64,000 bases of DNA from Coriobacterium glomerans PW2. GTDB taxonomy: Bacteria > Actinomycetota > Coriobacteriia > Coriobacteriales > Coriobacteriaceae. A model generated the notes under the pieces. That model did not search any database, was not told the origin of the DNA, and saw nothing but the letters and a program-made list of their open reading frames with translations. Position numbers and translations under genes: made by a program. The stretch's first letter is position 1, and every line of letters starts with the position of its first letter. The stretch lies in the NCBI RefSeq assembly GCF_000195315.1, contig NC_015389.1, positions 806,001 through 870,000 of the forward strand, written 5' to 3'. Positions 8,796 to 16,758 of this stretch are shown here, piece by piece.

Positions 8796-9587
8796 ATGAT
8801 CAAACTCATCGCATCGGATATGGACGGAACGCTGCTCGACCGTGACGGTCACGTGCCCCCTGAGACGTTCGATCTCATCGTAGCCCTTCGCGAGAAGGGG
8901 GTGCATTTCGTCGCGTCATCGGGCCGCCGCTATGATCGTCTCTGTGAGTTCTTCGCGCCGGTCAAGGATCAGATGGATTACGTCGCCGCCAACGGCGCGC
9001 AGGTTTTTGCCGAGGGCGACCTCGTCGACCGAGAGGTCTACTCGCATCTGGGCATCAAGCGCCTCGCCAAAACGGTATCGATGTTCGCGAATATGCATCT
9101 TGCGCTTTTCGATAGCACGAAGTCGTTTTTGCTGGATGATGAGCACAAGTTCGTTCGCGAGGTCGACAAAGATCTGCCGAATGCCGAGCGCATCTGGGAG
9201 CTTCCCGGAGCGCATATCAACATCATCAAGGCATCGATCTTCTGCGATGACGGCAACGTGATGGATAACGCCTACGTGCTCTCGCGCGAACTCGGTGATG
9301 AGTTCGTCTTCGCGCCATCGGGCAGTTCGTGGATCGACTCGATGCAACGCGGGATCACGAAGGCTTCCGGTATCCGTCAGCTGATGGAGTTCTATGGCAT
9401 CGAGCGCGAGGAGGTCATGGCCTTCGGTGACTCGATGAACGACTACGAGATCATTCGCTTCGTCGGGACCGGTCTCGCCATGGCGAACGGTCGTCCGGCG
9501 CTGCGCGCGGTCGCCGATCGCGTCATCGGTTTCAATTACGAGCAGTCGGTTCAAGCCGAGATGCGCAACGTGCTTGAATCGATCTAG
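8796..9587 (+). CDS. Cof-type HAD-superfamily sugar phosphatase
   Basis: A 263-residue phosphatase with the HAD motifs DMDGTLLD (nucleophile near residue 8), SSGRR (motif II), a lysine in the GITKASG segment, and GDSMNDYEII (motif IV). The large cap is of type IIB, as in Cof/YidA proteins that dephosphorylate sugar phosphates and cofactors. The ATG at 8796 lies 6 nt after GAAGGAGT. It stands alone, before the RpiR regulator. Confidence 0.9.
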   Translation: MIKLIASDMDGTLLDRDGHVPPETFDLIVALREKGVHFVASSGRRYDRLCEFFAPVKDQMDYVAANGAQVFAEGDLVDREVYSHLGIKRLAKTVSMFANMHLALFDSTKSFLLDDEHKFVREVDKDLPNAERIWELPGAHINIIKASIFCDDGNVMDNAYVLSRELGDEFVFAPSGSSWIDSMQRGITKASGIRQLMEFYGIEREEVMAFGDSMNDYEIIRFVGTGLAMANGRPALRAVADRVIGFNYEQSVQAEMRNVLESI

Positions 9588-9698
9588 GTTCACTCGCGAG
9601 CGGTACATAGCGCGTGATGGCTTGACGATGAGGCGCTCTCCATAATGGGCTGCAGACTTCTCATCGATGTGCATTTCGAATCTAGAGAAGGAGAGGAG

Positions 9699-10547
9699 AT
9701 GCAGATGGACAGCAAGTTCATGAGCCGAATTCAAAGTCGCTACGAAGGTATGAACAAAACGGAGACGACGATCGCCGATTACCTTTCCCGCCACGGAGAA
9801 GAGGCTTGCTATCTGTCGATCTCCGATGTGGCCGATAAAATCGGTGTGTCGAAATCCGCTGTTTCCCGGTTTGTTCGCAAGCTCGGATATAAGGGCTATC
9901 GCGAGATGAGGATCGATCTAGCCGCTCCGCCCGATACTACCTCTGCGTTTTTCTTTTCCGATATTGAAGCAAATTCTACGATGGGAATCGCGCAATCGAT
10001 CATCGGCAACGGCATCTCCTCGCTTTCGCTGACCTATGCTGCTCTGAATGAAAAAGGCCTCGATGCCGCTGTTGAAATTCTAAAGAATGCCGATATATGC
10101 GGCCTGTATGGTCTAGGCGGCTCGTTTCCGATCGCAGCGAGCGCCTATCATCGCTTCATGCGGACGTCACTCACCTTTATCTTCCAGCAAGACTATCATC
10201 TGCAACTGCAGACTGCGGCAAGATTGACTAAAGATGATTGCGCCCTGATCATTTCTCATACCGGGCGAAACAAGGATATGCTAAGAGTCGCTAAAATAAT
10301 TCATGAGCGGGATGCGCCCATCGTCACGATCACCGGCAACGTCTTTTCCCCGTTGGCGAAGATGAGTCAAGTTGTTATCCCCTCGATTTCAAGAGAAACC
10401 AAGTTGAGACCAGAGGCGCTGGCATCTTCGGTTTCCCAGATTCTTTTGGTTGACACGCTCTTTGCGCTCTATGCGATAAAAGTCGACAATGAGCCCGAAT
10501 ACTTTTCGAATATTCGCAAAGTTGTAGAGGAAACACGCGCTAAATAG
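9699..10547 (+). CDS. RpiR-family transcriptional regulator
   Basis: A 282-residue regulator with an N-terminal HTH (residues about 1-75; ISDVADKIGVSKSAVSRFVRKLGYKGY) and a C-terminal SIS domain that binds phosphosugars (SHTGRNKDMLRVAKI). It precedes a mannose-family PTS operon and is separated from it by an intrinsic terminator and an AT-rich region with an inverted repeat, its likely operator. The start may be the ATG at 9699 or 9705; both follow GAAGGAGAGG. Its ligand is probably a phosphorylated intermediate of that operon. Base composition is lower in GC than the genes before it. Confidence 0.9.
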   Translation: MQMDSKFMSRIQSRYEGMNKTETTIADYLSRHGEEACYLSISDVADKIGVSKSAVSRFVRKLGYKGYREMRIDLAAPPDTTSAFFFSDIEANSTMGIAQSIIGNGISSLSLTYAALNEKGLDAAVEILKNADICGLYGLGGSFPIAASAYHRFMRTSLTFIFQQDYHLQLQTAARLTKDDCALIISHTGRNKDMLRVAKIIHERDAPIVTITGNVFSPLAKMSQVVIPSISRETKLRPEALASSVSQILLVDTLFALYAIKVDNEPEYFSNIRKVVEETRAK

Positions 10548-10578
10548 CGTAACTGCTCCCGTACAAGCAGGAAGCTGC

Positions 10579-10615
10579 AAACGCGACGAGCCGCTCAGCC
10601 GCTCGCCGCGTTTTT
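10579..10615 (+). terminator. Intrinsic terminator after the RpiR gene
   Basis: Stem AAACGCG-a-CGAGC paired with GCTCG-c-CGCGTTT round a 9-nt loop, followed by TTTTT at 10611-10615. It lies 32 bp after the regulator stop and separates it from the PTS operon. Confidence 0.88.
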
Positions 10616-10633
10616 CATGCCGCTTGTCTATAA

Positions 10634-10682
10634 CTAAAACTTATTCTCAATATTGATATTTAAAAATAAGAAATAGTTTTAG
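10634..10682 (+). promoter_or_regulatory. Inverted repeat in the PTS promoter region, likely RpiR operator
   Basis: CTAAAACTTATTCT (10634-10647) and AGAAATAGTTTTAG (10669-10682) are inverted copies with 12 of 14 positions matching, spaced by 21 bp of AT-rich DNA. A TTGTCT hexamer at 10624 and CAATAT at 10648 could form a promoter that the left arm overlaps. RpiR proteins bind such repeats as dimers. The assignment to the adjacent regulator is inferred. Confidence 0.6.
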
Positions 10683-10753
10683 AATGATCAAACGGATCAG
10701 ATGGAATGCAGATGGGTGCATCCGTCGACAACATGCGGGAAAGGAAGCAAGCC

Positions 10754-11578
10754 ATGGAGGTAACGGTCGTTCAGGCCCTGATAATCGCGATATGGATCGC
10801 AGCGGTCATGTCACGCGCTTTGCTTGGTGGCGCTACGACGACGTTGCGATTCACACCGATGATGACGGGTCTTGTAGTCGGTGTCGTCTTCGGAAGAATT
10901 GCTGAAGCAATGATTGTCACTGCATCTATCCAGTTGATCTATATGGGAGTTTTTTCTCCTGGAGGTCAAATGCCGTCGGAACCGGCTATTGCGGCAGGCG
11001 TTGCGGTGCCAGTTGCGCTGTTGAGTAATATGTCCGCAGAGGCTGCGATTGCAATCGCTGTGCCCGTCGGACTGCTCGGCTCCTATCTCTATCAGCTTCG
11101 TTTCTTCATCAACACACTTGTGCTGAGTCGACTTTCGGACAAATATGCAGCTGAATCAAATAGCAAGATGTTGAGTTTCACCATCATCGGTTTGCCGATC
11201 ATTATCGCATTTATCATCTACGTGCCGTTCATGTTCGTTGCACTCTACTTCGGCGCACCGGTCATCGCAGATATCGTCGGATCTGCTTCGGGTACCGTCA
11301 TCTTTCATGTTCTGACAACGATCGGTGGTGGCTTAGCCGCTATCGGAATCGCTGTAACCGTATATGTGATCGGAAAGAAAAACTATATCGCGTTTTTCCT
11401 GCTTGCATATTTTTGCGCCGTGATCCTGAAAAGTCTCAATGTGACCATGATCACTTACGCTATCGTCGGCGGCATCATAGCATTCATATACGTACTGGTA
11501 AAAACGGAGACCCTCTCCATGGTCAAAGCGACTTCTAGCGCTTCCTCCATCGCCGATGACGACGATGATGACTATTAG
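10754..11578 (+). CDS. PTS mannose/fructose/sorbose-family EIIC
   Basis: Membrane component of a group-translocation system. The 274 residues contain about eight hydrophobic segments and the family start (EVTVVQALIIAIWIAAVMSRALLGG) with the PLVVGVV-like MTGLVVGVVFG segment. The ATG at 10754 has GGAAG upstream, preferable to an in-frame ATG at 10706. The C-terminus ends in an acidic run of Asp residues. First gene of the operon IIC-IID-IIB-IIA. Confidence 0.93.
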   Translation: MEVTVVQALIIAIWIAAVMSRALLGGATTTLRFTPMMTGLVVGVVFGRIAEAMIVTASIQLIYMGVFSPGGQMPSEPAIAAGVAVPVALLSNMSAEAAIAIAVPVGLLGSYLYQLRFFINTLVLSRLSDKYAAESNSKMLSFTIIGLPIIIAFIIYVPFMFVALYFGAPVIADIVGSASGTVIFHVLTTIGGGLAAIGIAVTVYVIGKKNYIAFFLLAYFCAVILKSLNVTMITYAIVGGIIAFIYVLVKTETLSMVKATSSASSIADDDDDDY

Positions 11579-11608
11579 ATTCACTCGAATATAGAAGGGT
11601 CGAACATC

Positions 11609-12496
11609 ATGGCTGAATCGATAGAAAATACTTCGGATGCTGTCACGGAAATAAATTGTGCGACCAATCAGCCCGAGGAGATAACAAAACGGGATGTAGC
11701 AATAGCATGGCTGCGTTTCTATTTCGCAGATGAGATCCCCCACTGCTTCGATCGATACATCGCTCCTGCCCTTACTTGGGCGCTCATGCCGATATTGCGC
11801 AAACTGTACAAGAGCAAGACTGACTTGGCCGCAGCCTACCAGCGTCATCTCCTTTTCTTCAATACGCAGATTTCATGGGGTGGCGGGACGCTGACCGGTA
11901 TCTCCGCTTCCTTGGAGGTTGCTCGCGCCAAGGAAATGGCTGCTGGAGTTGACATTACAATTGATGATGATCTGATTTACAATTCCAAGGCCGGTCTCAT
12001 GGGCGCGCTCTCAGGGATTGGCGATTCAATCGATTCGGGAACGATACAGTACATTTTCATTGCAATCGCTCTGCCATGGGCGCAGGCTGGAAATCCCATC
12101 GGTGCTCTATTCCCATTTATCGGGTTTTCGTTGTACCAGCTTGTGATTGGATGGTACTTTGCGAATCTCGGATTCAAGCTTGGTAAAAGTGCGGCAACCG
12201 AGATTGTCGGCACGCAGATGCAGGTTATCATCGAAGCTCTGTCTATCCTCGGTTTGTTCATGATGGGTATTCTCGCGGCAAATTACGTCACGGTCGCATC
12301 GTCGTTATCCTTCACGCTTTCAGGCAAGGAATTTGTCATCCAAGATATCTTGAATACGATCATGCCCGGCCTTTTACCTCTTCTCACTGTTGGCGGCGTC
12401 TACTTGTATTTTGTCAAGAAGGGCATGAACGTCACAAAGGCACTTCTCGGTCTGACGCTTGTTCTCGGTGTGCTGGCCGCTGTGGGTATTTTATAG
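11609..12496 (+). CDS. PTS mannose/fructose/sorbose-family EIID
   Basis: Second membrane subunit, unique to the mannose PTS family. The 295 residues include the YQRHLLFFNTQ motif, the conserved GxxAGLMGALSGIGDSI segment (written here with SKAGLMG) and a hydrophobic C-terminus. It is 30 bp after IIC. A 104-bp gap with a long hairpin separates it from IIB. Confidence 0.95.
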   Translation: MAESIENTSDAVTEINCATNQPEEITKRDVAIAWLRFYFADEIPHCFDRYIAPALTWALMPILRKLYKSKTDLAAAYQRHLLFFNTQISWGGGTLTGISASLEVARAKEMAAGVDITIDDDLIYNSKAGLMGALSGIGDSIDSGTIQYIFIAIALPWAQAGNPIGALFPFIGFSLYQLVIGWYFANLGFKLGKSAATEIVGTQMQVIIEALSILGLFMMGILAANYVTVASSLSFTLSGKEFVIQDILNTIMPGLLPLLTVGGVYLYFVKKGMNVTKALLGLTLVLGVLAAVGIL

Positions 12497-12519
12497 CGAC
12501 TGCAAGAAAGTACTGCGTC

Positions 12520-12567
12520 GTCGCTGCGTCTCGATGCTGACCTTTCGTTCGTGCTGGACGCAGCGAC
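12520..12567 (+). repeat. Intercistronic hairpin between EIID and EIIB
   Basis: Perfect 11-bp inverted repeat GTCGCTGCGTC (12520-12530) / GACGCAGCGAC (12557-12567) with a 26-nt loop. No T-run follows, so it is unlikely to end transcription alone. It could be an mRNA processing or stability element that sets membrane versus soluble subunit levels. Confidence 0.7.
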
Positions 12568-12600
12568 CTGCAGGTTTAGTTATATTTAAAGGAGGAGAGC

Positions 12601-13104
12601 ATGGGAGAGATCGTTCTCGCGCGCGTTGACGCGCGATTGATTCACGGACAAGTAATGACCAATCTTTCAAAATCTGCTGGAGCAACTGCTATTTTTGTCG
12701 TCGACGATGCGTCGGCTCACGACGATTTCATGAAAAACGTAATCTTGGGTGCGGGTTCTCGCACAGGGTTGAAATGCCGGGTGCTCAAAGAAGAGGGTGC
12801 GATACGATACTGGTGCGACCGTCGCTATGATGACTACAAGGTCATCTTGCTGACGAAGTCTATCGAAAAGATGGCTTATCTCATCGAAGGCGGCGTACCC
12901 ATTAAATCTGTCAACTTGGGAGGTGTTCCGCGCCGTCCAGAAACAACGGAGATTATCAAGGCAGTCGCAATAGACAACGAAGAGTATCAGCTTCTGAGGC
13001 ATCTTGAGCGATCTTTCGGTATAGAGATTTATTTTCAATCAACCCCTTCGCTTCCAAAACTATCGCTTGCGGAAGCAGGCCGGATCATGGAGAAGACACT
13101 ATGA
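12601..13104 (+). CDS. PTS mannose/fructose/sorbose-family EIIB
   Basis: A 167-residue cytoplasmic phosphocarrier. The phosphorylated histidine is H15 in RLIHGQV, and the VDARLIHGQV start is typical of the family. A strong AAAGGAGGAGAG site precedes the ATG. Its last codons overlap the IIA start by 4 bp. It receives phosphate from IIA and passes it to the sugar bound by IIC/IID. Confidence 0.95.
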   Translation: MGEIVLARVDARLIHGQVMTNLSKSAGATAIFVVDDASAHDDFMKNVILGAGSRTGLKCRVLKEEGAIRYWCDRRYDDYKVILLTKSIEKMAYLIEGGVPIKSVNLGGVPRRPETTEIIKAVAIDNEEYQLLRHLERSFGIEIYFQSTPSLPKLSLAEAGRIMEKTL

Positions 13105-13532
13105 TTGGCGTGCTGCTGATCAGCCATGGAAAGATGGCGGAAGGCATGCTTGATACCGTCCAGATGGTATTGGGCGAAGAAGATGGTATCGATTATGTCT
13201 CACTTGAACCTGGTGAGGATTACAACGAATTCAGCATGCGCATCGACGAAAAGATACGTTCCCTCGATGAGGGTGATGGAGTCATCGTGCTCGCGGATCT
13301 ATTTGGGGCCTCTCCGTTCAATATGACGCAAAGAGTCGCTCGAGACCTTGAGAGGCAGGGAATCAGGAGCCGTCTCGTTGCAGGCATGAATTTGGGAATG
13401 ATCGTTGAGATCATGGTTCTGAGGCGGGGGAGTCTGCTGGATGAGTTGACCGATGTCGCCATTTCATGCGGCCGACAGGGTATCGGATGTCCAGTCGAGG
13501 TAACCGACGAGGAAGATGAGGATGATTACTGA
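13101..13532 (+). CDS. PTS mannose/fructose/sorbose-family EIIA
   Basis: A 143-residue IIA domain protein, phosphorylated by HPr at H9 (LLISHGKMAEG). The DLFGASPFN segment (DLxGGSP-like) is conserved. The tail is acidic. It overlaps IIB by 4 bp and the following dehydrogenase by 1 bp, so translation is probably coupled. Confidence 0.94.
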   Translation: MIGVLLISHGKMAEGMLDTVQMVLGEEDGIDYVSLEPGEDYNEFSMRIDEKIRSLDEGDGVIVLADLFGASPFNMTQRVARDLERQGIRSRLVAGMNLGMIVEIMVLRRGSLLDELTDVAISCGRQGIGCPVEVTDEEDEDDY

Positions 13533-14467
13533 TGAAGAAAGTCCTTATAACTCCCCGTTCATTCGCCAAGAACAACCGTGATCAGATCTTTGAGCTTTTG
13601 AGTGAACATGGCATCGCCCCCGTTTTGAATCCATACGGTCGCATCCTTACAGAAGATGACATGATCCGACAGATTCACGACGCCGATGGATTGATAGTGG
13701 GAGTCGATCCAGTGACGCGAGACGTTCTTGAGGCTGCTCCGAAACTTCGGGCGATCGCAAAATACGGTGTGGGAGTCGATAACATAGATATGGAGTGCGC
13801 TCTGTCGCGCGGCGTGAGCGTCTCGCGCACTATTGGGGCCAACGCCGATGCCGTCGCAGATTTCACGATGACGCTTCTGCTCGCAGTGGCCCGTCGTTTG
13901 ACGGAAATCGACTCGGGATGCCACCACGGCGATTGGGCGAAGAAGGAAGCTCTCGATGTTTACGGGAAGCGAATCGGAGTTCTGGGACTCGGCGCGATCG
14001 GGAAAGGTGTGGCAAAGCGCGCGCAGGGCTTCGATATGAGTGTCTTTGCGTATGATATCGTCAAAGATGAGCAATTCATCAAAAGAAACAATATCATATT
14101 CACCGATGTGGAGACGATCGTACGGGAATGCGACTTCATCACCTTGCATCTACCGCTCACTGAGACAACTCGTCATCTGCTCAACAAAAATAGCTTGAAA
14201 GCTGCGAAGCCAAACTTGGTCGTTGTCAATACGGCACGCGGGGCCTTGCTTGATGAGGCTTCGATGTTTGATCTGCTTGCGACAAGACGGATCTATGGTT
14301 TGGGTGTCGATGTGTTCGAGCACGAACCGCCCTGCGATTCGAGGCTCTTGACGCTTCCAAATGTTATTGCCGGTTCTCATACCGCTGCATCTTCACAGGG
14401 CGCTACCGCTGCGATGAGCGAGATGGCATCACGCAACATCATCAGAGCGCTGTCATTATCCAACTGA
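13532..14467 (+). CDS. D-isomer-specific 2-hydroxyacid dehydrogenase (SerA-like)
   Basis: NAD(P)-dependent dehydrogenase of 311 residues. It has the Rossmann motif GLGAIGKG near residue 150, the active-site Arg in NTARGALLDE, a Glu in VFEHEPP, and a His in GSHTAA. It resembles 3-phosphoglycerate dehydrogenase without the ACT domain. Location inside a PTS operon next to a KDPG-type aldolase argues against serine synthesis and for oxidation or reduction at C2 of a sugar acid phosphate. The actual substrate is unknown. The stop of IIA overlaps its start (TGATG). Confidence 0.88.
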   Translation: MKKVLITPRSFAKNNRDQIFELLSEHGIAPVLNPYGRILTEDDMIRQIHDADGLIVGVDPVTRDVLEAAPKLRAIAKYGVGVDNIDMECALSRGVSVSRTIGANADAVADFTMTLLLAVARRLTEIDSGCHHGDWAKKEALDVYGKRIGVLGLGAIGKGVAKRAQGFDMSVFAYDIVKDEQFIKRNNIIFTDVETIVRECDFITLHLPLTETTRHLLNKNSLKAAKPNLVVVNTARGALLDEASMFDLLATRRIYGLGVDVFEHEPPCDSRLLTLPNVIAGSHTAASSQGATAAMSEMASRNIIRALSLSN

Positions 14468-14486
14468 TTCGAGCAAAGGATAGATC

Positions 14487-15137
14487 ATGAGTAGATTCGA
14501 GATCTTCGACAGACTCAAAACGGAAAAGATTGTAGCTGTGATTCGAGGTGAACATGAGAAGCTGGTCGATAGAACGGTCGATGCCGTGCACCGCGGGGGC
14601 ATTCATCTGATGGAGATCACATTTACCGTGCCCAGAGCCGAGCATGTCATATGTGATCTCGTTCAGAGATATGCACAAGACGAAAAAACAGTGATTGGCG
14701 CCGGGACGTGTCTCGATGTCGTGTCCGCGCGGCTTGCAATCTCGGCGGGAGCCAAGTTCGTGGTCTGCCCACATTTGGACATCGAGATTTTAAAGTTGTG
14801 CAACAGCTACGATATACCGTGTATTCCCGGAGCAGCTACTGTGCGAGATATGCATGAGGCTCTGGAATACGGTGCTTATGTAATCAAGCTCTTTCCCGGT
14901 GACATATTCGGTCCAGATGCCATCAGGGCGTTTCACGGGCCCCTTCCGCAGGCTGAGTTTATGCCTACGGGAGGTGTCAACGCATCCAATATCACAACAT
15001 GGCTCGGGGCGGGCGCGATAGCGGTCGGCACCGGTGGAAGCCTCACCAAGGGTGCATCGACGGGAAATTATGAAGCGGTGACCGAAGAAGCCTCTAAACT
15101 GGTCAAATGCGTTTGCGAATTTAAAAATGCTATCTAA
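14487..15137 (+). CDS. KDPG/KHG-family aldolase
   Basis: Class I aldolase of 216 residues that splits 2-keto-3-deoxy-6-phosphogluconate or relatives to pyruvate and an aldehyde. The catalytic E43 (MEITFT) and Schiff-base K134 (VIKLFPG) are visible, with the phosphate-binding MPTGGV segment. It follows the dehydrogenase by 19 bp and overlaps the HAD gene by 11 bp. No Entner-Doudoroff dehydratase (edd) is nearby, so the substrate must come by another route. Confidence 0.92.
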   Translation: MSRFEIFDRLKTEKIVAVIRGEHEKLVDRTVDAVHRGGIHLMEITFTVPRAEHVICDLVQRYAQDEKTVIGAGTCLDVVSARLAISAGAKFVVCPHLDIEILKLCNSYDIPCIPGAATVRDMHEALEYGAYVIKLFPGDIFGPDAIRAFHGPLPQAEFMPTGGVNASNITTWLGAGAIAVGTGGSLTKGASTGNYEAVTEEASKLVKCVCEFKNAI

Positions 15138-15813
15138 GAAAACGGTTTTCATATTCGATCTGGATGGGTTGTTGCTGGACACCGAGTGCATCTACAAGCG
15201 CGGATGGGAGATCGCGTTGCAACGGCTCGGGTTATTTCTGCCCGATTCGGTTCTGAATAGCTGGGCGGGAAAGAGTATAGATCACACGCGTGCCGCCTTC
15301 GACGATTTCTTTCAAGATACTTCTATCTACGATCGGGCTTATGCGATCAGAGAGGAATACATACTGGAAACGCTTCGGAAGGGCCGGCTGATGCCCAAGC
15401 CATACGCCCCCGAGGCGTTGCAGAAGATTTCCGAAGTGGGGTGCAGATCCGGCGTCGTCACATCTTCCCAGCGCAAGCGAGCCATGATTATGCTCACAGC
15501 TTTGGGGCTGATGCATTATTTCGACCACATGGTGAGCGCTGAAGATGTTTCTCGACGAAAACCTGATCCGGAACCATATCACAGAATCGTATCGCTATTT
15601 GAATCGGATTACCGGTCCTGTATCGCCTTTGAAGACTCTCTGACCGGATACCGTTCGGCAGCTGCCGCAGGTGTCGACGTGATTCTTGTGCCGGATTCAA
15701 GCATCTCACAGCAGCTGGAGAGACGTCCATCGGTCCGCGCCGCCCGTGACCTGTCTGTGGTGATGACTATGCTCGGCGAGCCGAAGAATTACAAGAGGGG
15801 GGAACGTCAGTGA
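15127..15813 (+). CDS. HAD-superfamily phosphatase / beta-phosphoglucomutase-like
   Basis: A 228-residue HAD protein with nucleophile motif DLDGLLLDTE, motif II VTSSQ, the RRKPDPE lysine region and IAFEDSLTGYRSA. The cap is helical (type I), as in beta-phosphoglucomutase and YniC-like sugar phosphatases. It overlaps the aldolase at its start and the membrane protein at its end by 4 bp, so it belongs to the PTS operon. Its substrate is likely a pathway intermediate. Confidence 0.88.
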   Translation: MLSKKTVFIFDLDGLLLDTECIYKRGWEIALQRLGLFLPDSVLNSWAGKSIDHTRAAFDDFFQDTSIYDRAYAIREEYILETLRKGRLMPKPYAPEALQKISEVGCRSGVVTSSQRKRAMIMLTALGLMHYFDHMVSAEDVSRRKPDPEPYHRIVSLFESDYRSCIAFEDSLTGYRSAAAAGVDVILVPDSSISQQLERRPSVRAARDLSVVMTMLGEPKNYKRGERQ

Positions 15814-16742
15814 ATGCGGCAGATCGCGAACGTGTGCAGGATTTCATTTTACGATACGGTTACATATTCGGTACACGCTTTTCTTTTGCCCAAAAAAGAA
15901 GGTTCCTGATGATGGCGCGAAGAGAGTTCGAGCTTTGCGATATGCCAGTCGATATCCACAAGGTGCAAATGGGTGGGACGTGGGTTGCGAAAAAAGTCTA
16001 TCGCAATCTGTACGCAGGGGATTTAGACCGGTGCACATGGCTTGTTACGACATACTATGATACGCCGATCAAGTCGTTCTCGCGCCGACGCGCCGAGGCG
16101 TTCACATCCGGTTTCAGATTTCGTGATCTCGTAGCGAGTTCGGTGGTTTCTATGCTGCTGGTCCTTGGCGCTGCTGAGATTCTCTGGTCAACTCTCATTC
16201 CTCCGCTTCGGCAATCGGGTGTCTTCAGCATCTGGGGTCTTGTCTTTGTCATAGTGCTATTCCTCACCTGTGCAGCGGTGATTCGACTGAGGGAGGGTAT
16301 CGCACGACGGGGCAACGTCATTCGTAATTCTTCGAGTCTCATGGTGATTTTTCAACTCGCAAATGTGTTGAGACGGACTAACAGCTTGTCTCATGTGGCG
16401 TTCGCTCTGATCGATGAAGGATGCCGTTGTGAATTGGGAGTAAAGATGCTTTCTGATCGACTGGGTGACAGGCACCCAAGACGTGTCTACCTTGATGCCG
16501 TCGGGGCCGTCGGGAGTGTAATCTGCTTTTCGAGACTGTCAACTCCCTATCGCTGGCCGGCAATCGTTCGGTCATCATCTAGTGAAGAGGAGCTCAGCAA
16601 GGGTGAGTATCTGATCACCGCTGGATCTGAAGACGACTCAAATCGTATCCATATTCATATCGATGAAAAAGGAGAAATTGATACGGATCGAATTCTATCA
16701 AGAGTATCGCTTTTAGAATCATTGCTAGCTATGGAGAGATAG
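15810..16742 (+). CDS. Membrane protein with a degenerate M28-peptidase-like fold
   Basis: A 310-residue protein with two membrane helices (about 107-130 and 138-158). No close family is recognised. Around the helices the sequence follows the order of M28 aminopeptidases: VTTYYDTP (79-86) where the metal-binding HxD would be, RNSSSLMVIFQLANVL (172-187), FALIDEGC (198-205) near the E-E pair, and LDAVGAVG (228-235). His is replaced by Tyr, and the later Asp and Glu ligands are largely lost, so an active zinc site is unlikely. It ends the PTS operon, with a 4-bp overlap. The M28 relation is inference from pattern only. Confidence 0.5.
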   Translation: MNAADRERVQDFILRYGYIFGTRFSFAQKRRFLMMARREFELCDMPVDIHKVQMGGTWVAKKVYRNLYAGDLDRCTWLVTTYYDTPIKSFSRRRAEAFTSGFRFRDLVASSVVSMLLVLGAAEILWSTLIPPLRQSGVFSIWGLVFVIVLFLTCAAVIRLREGIARRGNVIRNSSSLMVIFQLANVLRRTNSLSHVAFALIDEGCRCELGVKMLSDRLGDRHPRRVYLDAVGAVGSVICFSRLSTPYRWPAIVRSSSSEEELSKGEYLITAGSEDDSNRIHIHIDEKGEIDTDRILSRVSLLESLLAMER

Positions 16743-16758
16743 AGAGCGAGGGGTTCTT

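Noticed and set aside
8916-9794. 292-codon antisense frame over the HAD phosphatase gene
   Set aside because: Mirror-frame shadow; the plus strand has clear HAD motifs.
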